Positions 17,161 to 25,039 of a stretch of DNA of 58,859 bases are shown here, piece after piece. The DNA comes from Lentzea indica (GTDB lineage: Bacteria; Actinomycetota; Actinomycetes; Mycobacteriales; Pseudonocardiaceae): positions 1 through 58,859 of the forward strand of contig NZ_VSRL01000031.1 of assembly GCF_012184385.1 (NCBI RefSeq), read 5' to 3'. The notes beneath the pieces are model-generated. The model had not been told where the DNA came from. It saw only the letters and a program-made list of their open reading frames with translations, and made no database searches. The stretch's first letter is position 1. Each line of letters begins with the position of its first letter. The position numbers were made by a program, and so were the translations under genes.

Positions 17161-18005
17161 CGCGTGATTCCGGTGAGGAAGTCGGCGACGTGCTCGATGA
17201 ACTCCGCGGGGTTGTCGTCGTGTGCGTAGTGGCCCGCGTCATCGATCTCGGCCCACCGCAGCAGCGGCTGGACTTTCGCCATGCGCATGCACGTGTCCAC
17301 TGGGAGGAAGTCCGAGCGGGCGCCCCGCAGGATGAGGGTCGGGCAGCGCAACGCGTCGATGCAGGCCCACAGGTCGACAGCCCCGCCGGGATCGGCGCTG
17401 CGCCGTGCCTCGGCGATCCCCGCCATGTCGGACTTCCACTTCCACCCGCCGTCGGCGTCCGGACGCACGGTGTGCGCGATGCGGGAGGCGAGCGCGTCCT
17501 CGGTGATGTCCGGACGGATCTGGCGCCAGTAGGCGCGCACCGCGTCGAGCGAGGAGAAGCGGTCCGGGGTGGCCGCCAGTTCCCGCAGGATCCGGTCGGC
17601 GCCCGCGGTTCCGGTGGACGAGCCCGGCCCGATGTCCTCGACGACCAGCGCCTCGACCTGATCGGAATGTCGTGCGGCATAGGCATAGCCGACGGTGCCG
17701 CCCATGGAGTGGCCGACGATGCTGAACGAAGTGAGCCCGAGGTGCGCGACCAGGCCCTCGACGTCGCTGACGTACGCGTCGGCGAAGTAGTCGCGTTCCG
17801 GGTCCCACGCGCTGCCGCCGCGGCCCCGGAAATCAAGGGCGATGACGCGGTGCGTGCGGGACAACGCTTGCGCGACCGGCTCCCACGTCTGGGCGTAGCT
17901 GCGCAGTCCGTGCATGAGAAGGACGGCGGACGCGTTCTCGTCACCCCACGCCAGATAGTGGTGGACCAGGCCGTTGATGGGTACCAGGTGGCTCGACGGC
18001 GTCAT
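17157..18005 (-). CDS. alpha/beta-fold hydrolase (MhpC-like)
   Basis: The 282-residue protein has the alpha/beta-hydrolase pattern: HG oxyanion segment LLMHGLRS, ALDFRGRGGS, nucleophile Ser in VGHSMGG, and catalytic His in AGHYAHDD. The likely acid is Asp in GARSDFLPVD. In aromatic pathways such enzymes cleave C-C bonds of ring-fission products or hydrolyse lactones and esters, and its place between the hydroxylase and the dioxygenase genes fits that. The start codon overlaps the preceding stop by 4 bases. Confidence 0.83.
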   Translation of the reverse strand: MTPSSHLVPINGLVHHYLAWGDENASAVLLMHGLRSYAQTWEPVAQALSRTHRVIALDFRGRGGSAWDPERDYFADAYVSDVEGLVAHLGLTSFSIVGHSMGGTVGYAYAARHSDQVEALVVEDIGPGSSTGTAGADRILRELAATPDRFSSLDAVRAYWRQIRPDITEDALASRIAHTVRPDADGGWKWKSDMAGIAEARRSADPGGAVDLWACIDALRCPTLILRGARSDFLPVDTCMRMAKVQPLLRWAEIDDAGHYAHDDNPAEFIEHVADFLTGITR

Positions 18006-18604
18006 CGCAGCCCGTCCACGCCTTGCACCTCGTCCGCGGTCAGGCCACCGAGACGGGCGTGCAGCCTGCCCCGGGAGGCGAAGGCGAACGCGATGACGAC
18101 CTCGTCCGGCCGAGGCGCATCACCGAAGCCGGCCGAGATCGTGTCGTAGTGCGACCGGACGTACAGCGCGTCCTTGTGCGCCAGAGGAATGTCGATGGTC
18201 GTACCAGCAGCGGCGACCTTGCCGCTGGACGGCACCCACGACTTACCACCGCCGACGGCGTCGCGCACCGGATCGGCGAACAGCTGCGTGAGGAACGCGT
18301 TGCCGTGCTCGTACTCGCCGCTGACGCCGACGACACAGGCCTTGCCGTAGCTGGAGATCGGCACTCCGCCTGCCGCCGCGACCGCCCGGCGGCCGAACTC
18401 GTGGCCCAGTTCGTCGGACTTGGCCACGATGTCGCTCAGGTCCTCGCTGAACCTGCCCGCGTACGGGTTGTGGACCGCGGCCGCGATGACGATGCGGCGC
18501 ACCGCAGGCCCGTCGGAGTGCTGCCCGGTCTCGTTGGCCAGCACGTCCTCGACGTGGGTGAACCACTTGCGGACGTGGTACGGCCCGAAGTTCGCTTCTG
18601 GCAT
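18002..18604 (-). CDS. DUF1185 / 'amino acid synthesis' family protein
   Basis: The 200-residue protein resembles DUF1185 proteins, with segments such as RRIVIAAAVHNPYAGRF, SYGKACVVGVSGEYEHGNAF and KDALYVRSHYDTI. The family has been solved structurally but, as far as I know, no reaction has been assigned. Members often lie next to NIPSNAP and flavin enzymes in catabolic operons, as here. The ATG at 18604 is chosen for the GAGGAG 8-9 bases upstream; longer in-frame alternatives run into the VOC gene. Confidence 0.75.
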   Translation of the reverse strand: MPEANFGPYHVRKWFTHVEDVLANETGQHSDGPAVRRIVIAAAVHNPYAGRFSEDLSDIVAKSDELGHEFGRRAVAAAGGVPISSYGKACVVGVSGEYEHGNAFLTQLFADPVRDAVGGGKSWVPSSGKVAAAGTTIDIPLAHKDALYVRSHYDTISAGFGDAPRPDEVVIAFAFASRGRLHARLGGLTADEVQGVDGLR

Positions 18605-18624
18605 GGGTTTCGGCTCCTCGGAGG

Positions 18625-19092
18625 TCACGTGTAGAGCGGGTCGAGCACCACGGGCTCGCTGGGCGCGTTGTGCTCGCCCAGGACGCGCTGTCCTTCTTCG
18701 TCGTCGGTGATGGTCTCGACGAAGAACTCGAACCGGTTGCCGTCCGGGTCCTCGAAGTAGAGCCCGAAACCCACCTTGTGGTCGGTCGTCTTGACGACCT
18801 TGACGCCCTTGGACAGCAACATGCCGTAGAGCCGCCGCAGGTCGTCGAGATCGCCCTCGACCTCCAGGCCGTAGTGCTGCAGGCCGAGCCCGCCCTGCTG
18901 CGCACCCTCCTCCGCGCGGATCAGCGCGATGTCGTGATGCTTGCGGCCGAACGAGAGGAACACCCACGCGGCGCCGCGAGCGGTGATCTTCATGTCGAGC
19001 ACGTCCGCGAACCACTGCGCGGACGCTTCGGGGTCGCGCACGAACAGCGACACGTGGGTGCGGACGATCACGGGGGTGACCCTGGATGTCAT
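18625..19092 (-). CDS. VOC-family dioxygenase-like protein
   Basis: The 155-residue protein is a one-module vicinal-oxygen-chelate protein. Predicted metal ligands are His in RTHVSLFV, His in GLQHYGLEV and Glu in NRFEFFVE, the 2-His-1-Glu set of extradiol dioxygenases and glyoxalase-like enzymes. FEDPDGNRFEFF is the characteristic C-terminal strand. Single-module members can act as dimers. A ring-cleaving role is inferred from the adjacent hydroxylase and hydrolase. The ATG at 19092 has AGGAG 7 bases upstream. Confidence 0.8.
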   Translation of the reverse strand: MTSRVTPVIVRTHVSLFVRDPEASAQWFADVLDMKITARGAAWVFLSFGRKHHDIALIRAEEGAQQGGLGLQHYGLEVEGDLDDLRRLYGMLLSKGVKVVKTTDHKVGFGLYFEDPDGNRFEFFVETITDDEEGQRVLGEHNAPSEPVVLDPLYT

Positions 19093-19111
19093 GGTGGTGC
19101 TCCTGTTCTGG

Positions 19112-20125
19112 TCAGTGCTGCGCGGCGGGTGGGGCGGCGGCCACGGCCGGCGTCCACGCCACGTCGGTGATCTCGGGGAACTCCCGCCACTCCTTGGTGA
19201 AGCTGCGGCCACCGTCGGTGGAACGGAACAGATGGCCGTACTTGGTGCCGGCGAACACGAGGTCCGCGTCGCTGGAGTGGGTGCCGAACGCCCAGACGGT
19301 CGAGTTGGGCGGGACGTCCACAGTGGACTCGGTCCAGGTCCGCGCGAGGTCGTCGGAGCGGAAGATCCTGGTCTGCGTGCCCGGTGTGCCGTCACCGATG
19401 CCGAGCAGCACGGAGTTGGAGTCGGGGATGCGGGCGACGAGCCGGGTGTAGTAGATGCCCCAGGTCGACTTCGTTCCGGTGCGGGTCCACGTCGCCCCGT
19501 CGTCCTGGCTGACGAAGATCGCGTTGACCACCAGGCAGACGATGGTCTTGGGCGGTCCGTCGAGCACCAGCACGCAGTGGATGTCCGAGGGAGTGACGCC
19601 GTCAGGGCCGTCGACGCGGTCCCAGGTGTCGCCGCGGTCGCGGGTGAGCCACAGGCCGCCCTCCTCGACGCCGAACCAGGCGGACTTGCCGTCCACGTGG
19701 TCGTAGGCGACGGTGAGGATGCGGGGCTTGCTCACCCCGGCACAGCGTTCCGGCAGTTCGGGGGAGAGCCGGTCCCAGGTGACGCCGCCGTCGGTGGTGC
19801 GGTACATGGCCGCGCGGGACGGTGCGCCGGTGCCGACGAGGATGCTGTCGGGGTCGTGGGGGTCGATCGCGATCGACCAGACCTGCTGGTCGTCGAACGG
19901 CGAGTTCACGCGTGACCAGCGGGTGCCGCCGTCGTCACTGCGGCCCAGCCCCGCGTCGGCGCCCGCGAAGATCACCTCGGGCCGGGTGGGGTGCACCGCC
20001 AGCGCGCGCACCACGGAGTCGAACTCGAGGTCCTGGTCGAGCGGGATGCGGTGCCACGTCGCGCCGTTGTCGTTGCTGCGCAACACTCCCTGTCCCGCCG
20101 TGCCGACCAGAATGGTTCCTTGCAT
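19112..20125 (-). CDS. BNR/Asp-box repeat beta-propeller protein
   Basis: The 337-residue protein has repeated Asp-box motifs (S-x-D-x-G-x-T-W type): RSNDNGATWHR, RSDDGGTRWSR, RTTDGGVTWDR, TRDRGDTWDR, SQDDGATWTR, RSDDLARTWTE and RSTDGGRSFTK. Seven repeats predict a beta-propeller like those of sialidases and sortilin. It lacks a signal peptide, so it is cytoplasmic, and no sialidase active-site arginines stand out. Its place in a catabolic operon suggests a lactonase-like or scaffolding role, which is inference. The ATG has AAGGAGA 8 bases upstream. Confidence 0.72.
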   Translation of the reverse strand: MQGTILVGTAGQGVLRSNDNGATWHRIPLDQDLEFDSVVRALAVHPTRPEVIFAGADAGLGRSDDGGTRWSRVNSPFDDQQVWSIAIDPHDPDSILVGTGAPSRAAMYRTTDGGVTWDRLSPELPERCAGVSKPRILTVAYDHVDGKSAWFGVEEGGLWLTRDRGDTWDRVDGPDGVTPSDIHCVLVLDGPPKTIVCLVVNAIFVSQDDGATWTRTGTKSTWGIYYTRLVARIPDSNSVLLGIGDGTPGTQTRIFRSDDLARTWTESTVDVPPNSTVWAFGTHSSDADLVFAGTKYGHLFRSTDGGRSFTKEWREFPEITDVAWTPAVAAAPPAAQH

Positions 20126-20158
20126 CGGGAGTTCTCCTTGGTTGCCAGAGAGGATGTC

Positions 20159-20953
20159 TCAGAGGAAGATGCCGCGGGTCAGTCCGCCGTCGATGCCGAT
20201 CGACTCGCCGGTGATGCCGCCGGAGCCCGGAGCCGCGAGGAAGCAGACGGCGTCGGCGACCTCGTCGGCGGTGAGCACCCGGCGAATCGGCGTGCGGTTG
20301 ACGAAGTTCTGCTCGACCTGCTCGGGCGTGATGCCTTCGGCGGCGGCGTTCTTGGCGTACAGCTCGTGGATGTGCTCGGTCTCCACGACACCGGGGTGCA
20401 GGGTGTTGATCGTGATGCCGTCCGGGCCGAGCTGGTCGGACAACGCCTTGGTCATGTGCACGATCGCGAGGTTGCGCATGCCGGACAACGCGTGGCTGGA
20501 CCGGCCGGTCAGGCCGCCGATGTTCACGACGCGGCCGTAGCGGTGTGCCCGCATGATCGGCGCGACCGCCTTGACGCAGCGGAAGTACCCGACCACCTTG
20601 GTGTTCAGGTCGGCGAGCAGCGCGTCCGGGTCGGCACTCGCGATGTCGTTGCGCACGAGTCCCGCCGGGGCTGCGGCGCCGTTGACGAGGATCGCCACCT
20701 GGCCGACCTCGCCGGCCGCTTCGGCAAGCGCCAGCACGGAGTCCATGTCGGTGGTGTCGGCGGCGACGGGCACGACCCGCCCGCCGAGCTCGTCGGTGAT
20801 CTCCTTCGCCGCCAGTTCCAGCACGGGCATCCGCCGCGCCGCGATGACGACCGCCGCACCTCGGCGCACGAGGGCGCGCGTGACGGCCTTGCCGATGCCC
20901 AGCCCGCCACCGGTCACGATCGCGACCTGGCCGGTGAGATCTTGTTCTGTCAC
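20159..20953 (-). CDS. short-chain dehydrogenase/reductase (SDR)
   Basis: The 264-residue protein has a classical SDR cofactor motif, VTGGGLGIGKA at about 13-23, and NGAAA in the NAG position. The catalytic Tyr is not in a clear YxxxK context: the region reads SSHALSGMRNLAIVHMTKAL, with Met where Tyr is expected and Lys kept. Activity may therefore be altered. The C-terminal segment ITGESIGIDGGL is family-typical. GTG 20953 shares four bases with the ALDH stop, showing translational coupling. Confidence 0.8.
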   Translation of the reverse strand: MTEQDLTGQVAIVTGGGLGIGKAVTRALVRRGAAVVIAARRMPVLELAAKEITDELGGRVVPVAADTTDMDSVLALAEAAGEVGQVAILVNGAAAPAGLVRNDIASADPDALLADLNTKVVGYFRCVKAVAPIMRAHRYGRVVNIGGLTGRSSHALSGMRNLAIVHMTKALSDQLGPDGITINTLHPGVVETEHIHELYAKNAAAEGITPEQVEQNFVNRTPIRRVLTADEVADAVCFLAAPGSGGITGESIGIDGGLTRGIFL

Positions 20954-22479
20954 GTCAGGTTCACCCACACGCTCTTGGTCTCGGTGTACTGCTCCAGCAC
21001 GCCGCGGCCCATCTCGCGGCCCCAGCCCGACTGCTTGTAGCCGCCGAACGGCGACGCGGGATCGGTCATGTTGAAGCAGTTGATCCAGACCGTGCCCGCC
21101 TTGATCGCGGCGGCAACGCGATGGGCCTGGGTGAGGTTGTTCGTCCACAGACCCGCGGCCAGCCCGTAGGGGGAGTCGTTGGCCTTGTCGACCAGGTCGT
21201 CGATCTCGGTCCACCGCATCGCGACGAGCACCGGCCCGAAGATCTCTTCCTGCACCACTCTCATGGCGTGGGTCGTCTCCGCGAGCACGGTCGGTTCGAG
21301 GAAGTAGCCGTTCGCGTTCTCCTCGCCGAGCCCGCCGGGCCGTGACCCTCCTGTGGCGAGGAAGGCACCCTGATCCAGGCCGGACTCCACATAGGACCGC
21401 ACGGTGGCGAGCTGCCTGGCCGACACCAGCGGCCCCATCTGAGTGGCCGGATCCTGGCCCGGCCCGACGACGATGCGGCGCGCGTGGTCCACGAGCGCCG
21501 ACATCACGTCGTCGTAGATGTCGGAGTGCACGTACAGCCGGGATCCAGCCGTACACGTCTGTCCCTGGTTGAAGAAGATGCCGTCCGAGGCCGCGGCGGC
21601 GACCGCGACCGGATCGGCGTCGGGGAACACGATGTGCGGCGACTTGCCACCCAGTTCCAGCGAGACCTTCTTCATGTTGCCCAGTGCGGCCCTGGTGACC
21701 GCGCGCCCGGTCTCGGTCGAGCCGGTGAAGGCGACCTTGTCGACACCGGGATGGGCGGCGATCGCCGCGCCGACGACGCTGCCGGCACCGGTGACGACGT
21801 TGACCACGCCCGGAGGGAAACCGGCCTGCTCGACCAGTTCGGCGAGCCGCAGCGTGGACAGCGAAGTCTCTTCGGCCGGCTTGAGCACGACCGCGTTGCC
21901 CATCGCCAGTGCTGGCGCCAGTTTCCACGCCGCCATCGACATCGGGAAGTTCCACGGCACGATCGCGCCCACCACGCCGATCGGCTCGTGCACCGTGTAG
22001 TTCAGGATCCGCAGCCCGTTGCGCGGCGACAGCGGAATGGTCGCGCCCTCGAACTTGCTCGGCCAGCCCGCGAAGTAGCGGAACAGCTTCGCGGTGGTGC
22101 CGACGTCCACGGCACGGGCGACCGCGACCGGCTTGCCGTTGTCCAGCGACTCGATGAACGCGAGGTCCTCGGCGTTGGCCTCGACGAGCTCCGCGAGCCG
22201 GTGCAGCAGTTCTCCGCGCTGCAACGGGGTGATGTCGCGCCACGCGGGATCGGCGAGCGCCGCACGGGCCGCGGTCACGGCCGCGTCGACGTCGGCGGGC
22301 GTGCCACTGGCCAGTGTGGACAGTGGGCGGCCGGTGGCGGGGTTGGTGGACTCGAGCGTCTGACCCGACTCGCTGGGCCGCCAGCGGCCACCGATGTACA
22401 GGCCGTGCTCGCGGGCCAGGAACGAGGCGACGCCGAAAGGCGTTGGCGCGGGCAGGAAAGTTGTGTCCGAAGTGGTCAT
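20950..22479 (-). CDS. NAD(P)-dependent aldehyde dehydrogenase
   Basis: The 509-residue protein is full length for the ALDH superfamily. It shows PWNFPMSMAAWKLAPALA, the cofactor segment FTGSTETGR, the Glu base in LELGGKSPHIVF, the catalytic Cys in NQGQTCTAGSR, and EEIFGPV near the C-terminus. It oxidises an aldehyde to an acid, perhaps the product of the upstream TPP decarboxylase or of the amine oxidase. Its ATG overlaps the TPP gene stop by 4 bases. Confidence 0.9.
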   Translation of the reverse strand: MTTSDTTFLPAPTPFGVASFLAREHGLYIGGRWRPSESGQTLESTNPATGRPLSTLASGTPADVDAAVTAARAALADPAWRDITPLQRGELLHRLAELVEANAEDLAFIESLDNGKPVAVARAVDVGTTAKLFRYFAGWPSKFEGATIPLSPRNGLRILNYTVHEPIGVVGAIVPWNFPMSMAAWKLAPALAMGNAVVLKPAEETSLSTLRLAELVEQAGFPPGVVNVVTGAGSVVGAAIAAHPGVDKVAFTGSTETGRAVTRAALGNMKKVSLELGGKSPHIVFPDADPVAVAAAASDGIFFNQGQTCTAGSRLYVHSDIYDDVMSALVDHARRIVVGPGQDPATQMGPLVSARQLATVRSYVESGLDQGAFLATGGSRPGGLGEENANGYFLEPTVLAETTHAMRVVQEEIFGPVLVAMRWTEIDDLVDKANDSPYGLAAGLWTNNLTQAHRVAAAIKAGTVWINCFNMTDPASPFGGYKQSGWGREMGRGVLEQYTETKSVWVNLT

Positions 22480-24028
22480 AGCGCCATCTCGATGAGGTGG
22501 GGGCCGTCGGAGGCGACGGCGTCGGTCAGTGCCTTGCGCAGGTCCGCGACGGTGACGGCACGGACGGCGGGCACGCCGAACCCGGCCGCCAGCGCCACCC
22601 AGTCCACGCGGGGGTCGGCCAGGCTGGTCAGTGCTTCCGCCTGTGAGCCGAACTCGGCGTTGCCGTGCCGGCCGAGCTCGGTGCGCAACACGTTGTAGGT
22701 GTGGTTGGCGGCGATGAGGACGATCACGTTCGTCCGTTCGCGGCTCATCGACCACAACGCCTGCGCGGTGTAGAGGCCGCTGCCGTCGGACTGCAACGCG
22801 ATGACCGGCCGGTGTGGAGCGGCGATGGCTGCGCCGAGCGCGCACGGCAACCCTTGCCCGATGGCGCCGCCGGTGTTGGTCATCACCGTGTGCGGTACGG
22901 CGGACCCGGACTCGGTGTAGAACGGGTAGCCGCTCGTGCCGCCCTCGATGGACACGATGGCGTCGTCCGGCAGGCAGGCCGAGACCACGCGGCCGACGAC
23001 GCGGCCGGTCAGCGTTTCGCTGTCGTCGGGTGGTGCCGCGCCCGGTGCGGTGGGGGCGGCGGGGGTGACGGCGCCGATCAGGTCGGCCAGCTCGAGCAGG
23101 GCTTCCTCGGCGTCCTCGATCGGGCCTGCCAGGCGGACCAGCGTGCCCGGTTCGGTGAGCACGCTCGGGACGCCTTCGTAGCCGAAGTACGCGACCGGGT
23201 CCTCCGCGCCCGCGACGACCACCACGTCGGCCTCCCGCAGCACGCCGCCGCCGTCTCGGGGAAGTAGGGCAGCCGGTCGATGGCGGGCAGGCCACCGCCG
23301 CGCTCGACGCGGGCGGGAAACGTCTCGCAGTACAGGGTGGAGCCGGTGTCCGCGGCGATCATCCCGGCGGCCCGCTGACCGCTGCGGGTCAAGGCGTTGC
23401 CGCCCAGCAGAAGCACGGATCGCCTGGCGGCGCGGAGTCGTGCCGCGACGTCCTTGATCTGGTCGCTGTCGACGGCTGGACGGCGGGTCGGCAACCCCGG
23501 GCTGGTGAGGGTCCGCGCCGCGTGGGCCTGTTGGTGGTCGGCGGGCACGATCAGGGTCGAGACGCCCCGTCTGCGATGGGCCTCACGGACCGCGCCGCTG
23601 GTCGCGTCCGAGAGGCCCGCACGGTCGCTGACGTGGTGCACGGTGCCCACCGTTGCCGCGAGCGCGGCGATGTCCGAGGTCAGCGGGGCGTCGTAGGGCA
23701 GGTGCCAGCTGGCGTGATCGCCGACGACGTTGACCAGCGGGGTGTTCGCCCGCCGCGCGTTGTGCAGGTTCGCCAAGCCGTTGGCCAGCCCGGGTCCCAG
23801 GTGCAGCAACGTCATCGCAGCGCGCTCCGCGATGCGCGCGTAGCCGTCAGCGGCACCGGTGCACACGTTTTCGTGGAGCCCGAGCACGGCTCGTACGCCC
23901 CGCACCCGGTCCAGTGCGGCGACCAGCGGCATCTCGGTCGTACCCGGATTGGCGAAGCACACACGCACACCCGACCGCACTGCGGCGAGCACGAGCGACT
24001 CGGCGCCGGTGATGACGTCTTCAGCCAC
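22476..24028 (-). pseudogene. thiamine-diphosphate enzyme (acetolactate synthase/benzoylformate decarboxylase-like), frameshifted
   Basis: Two overlapping reading frames together encode a complete TPP enzyme of about 517 residues. The N-terminal part (from GTG 24028, with GGAG 7 bases upstream) has the TPP catalytic Glu in LGLHENVCTGAADGYAR. The C-terminal part has the Mg/TPP region IALQSDGSGLYTAQALW with AANHTYNVL. The frame changes in a G/C run near 23243, where one added G would give a continuous PYFPETAAAVLREADVVVV. The domains match acetolactate-synthase-like and benzoylformate-decarboxylase-like enzymes; 2-oxoacid decarboxylation to an aldehyde would feed the next gene, ALDH. I favour a base error over real loss because both halves are otherwise conserved. 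Confidence 0.8.
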
Positions 24029-24044
24029 GGCTGTCTCCAGGTGA

Positions 24045-24059
24045 GTACGATAATCGCAC
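24045..24059. promoter_or_regulatory. putative IclR operator before the ten-gene operon
   Basis: GTACGATAATCGCAC has the perfect 9-base dyad CGATAATCG and lies 17-31 bases upstream of the TPP gene start. Related sequences precede the second ALDH gene and the permease gene. Confidence 0.5.
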
Positions 24060-24155
24060 AACATGTTCGCTTATCGCCCAGGGTAGACGGTGTCCCGACT
24101 GCGGGGAAGCCCGCAGTTTTCGGTGCGATGGGTCAGTTCTCGGGCACGCCGAAGT

Positions 24156-24183
24156 CACCCGACCTGTCTGGACAAGTCGGGTG
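24156..24183 (-). terminator. terminator-like hairpin after iclR
   Basis: CACCCGAC at 24156-24163 pairs with GTCGGGTG at 24176-24183, and four further base pairs extend the stem inward after one mismatch. It lies 18 bases past the iclR stop and probably separates iclR from the TPP operon. Confidence 0.6.
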
Positions 24184-24200
24184 TGGACGCAGAAGTGGGG

Positions 24201-24905
24201 CTACGCGGTGGGTTCCGCGCTGTAGTCGCCGGACAGGCGTCGTGCGGCCTCGCCGGCCGCGGACATGACCAGATCGGGCACTCCGGGGTCGGAGACCTCG
24301 ATGCCGAGCTGGACGACCCCGATGCTGGCGCTCGCCCAGTCGGAGATGCGGATCGGCGCCGCGACTCCGAGCGCACCTGGCTGCAGAACGCCCACGGTCA
24401 GGGCGTAGCCGTTGATCCGAGCGCGCTGGACGTCGTCAGTGTCGTCATCCGAGGCGGGACGTCCGGCGAGAATCGCCACGCCGTCCGCGCCGAGACTGAG
24501 CGAGTGCCGGGCGCCCTGGCGCAACGCCAGGTGGAAGTTGCTCTGCGGGGGTTCCTCGGTGAGCAGGATCAGCGCCTCGTCGCCGTCGGCGACGCTCAGC
24601 AGGGACGTGCTGTTCGTCTGGGCGCTGAGCTTGCGCAGGATCGGCAGGACCACCGCCTGCAGCCTGGGCCGCAGCCGGCTCGCCAGTTCGGAGACGCCGA
24701 TGCCCAGCACGTACCGGGTTCCGATGCGGCCGACGAGGCGGTGCGCTTCAAGCGTGCGCAACAGCCGGTACACCACGGCACGGGCGGTGGCGAGTTGTTC
24801 GGCCAGTTCGCCCGCCGTCAGTCCGTCGCTGTGCTCGGCCAGCAGTGACAGCACTTTGAGCCCGCGATCGAGCGTCTGGGAGATCTCCCCGCCTGTCGAA
24901 CTCAT
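24201..24905 (-). CDS. IclR-family transcriptional regulator
   Basis: The 234-residue protein has an N-terminal winged helix (GLTAGELAEQLATARAVVYR, then LLRTLEAHRLVGRIGTRYVL) and a C-terminal effector-binding domain (RQGARHSLSLGADGVAILAG), the IclR layout. These regulators usually bind an aromatic or keto-acid effector. It is flanked by the ten-gene operon downstream and the divergent ALDH/WrbA unit. The 15-bp motif is found at both of those promoters and at the permease promoter, making it the likely regulator of all three. AAGGA lies 10 bases before the ATG. Confidence 0.88.
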   Translation of the reverse strand: MSSTGGEISQTLDRGLKVLSLLAEHSDGLTAGELAEQLATARAVVYRLLRTLEAHRLVGRIGTRYVLGIGVSELASRLRPRLQAVVLPILRKLSAQTNSTSLLSVADGDEALILLTEEPPQSNFHLALRQGARHSLSLGADGVAILAGRPASDDDTDDVQRARINGYALTVGVLQPGALGVAAPIRISDWASASIGVVQLGIEVSDPGVPDLVMSAAGEAARRLSGDYSAEPTA

Positions 24906-25004
24906 CGCGCGCAGTCCTTCTTGGCCGGTCGGTCAGTTGGCATGTGTTTAGCACAGCGAGCCGGCCCCGCCGGTGATTGACCGGTCGCCGATCTCTCGCT
25001 TAGT

Positions 25005-25019
25005 GTACGACTATCGACC
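25005..25019. promoter_or_regulatory. putative IclR operator before the ALDH/WrbA unit
   Basis: GTACGACTATCGACC matches the TPP-promoter motif at 11 of 15 positions. A partial second copy, ACGGTAATCGGA, follows at 25027-25038 immediately before the ATG. Confidence 0.45.
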
Positions 25020-25039
25020 ACTAGGGACGGTAATCGGAC

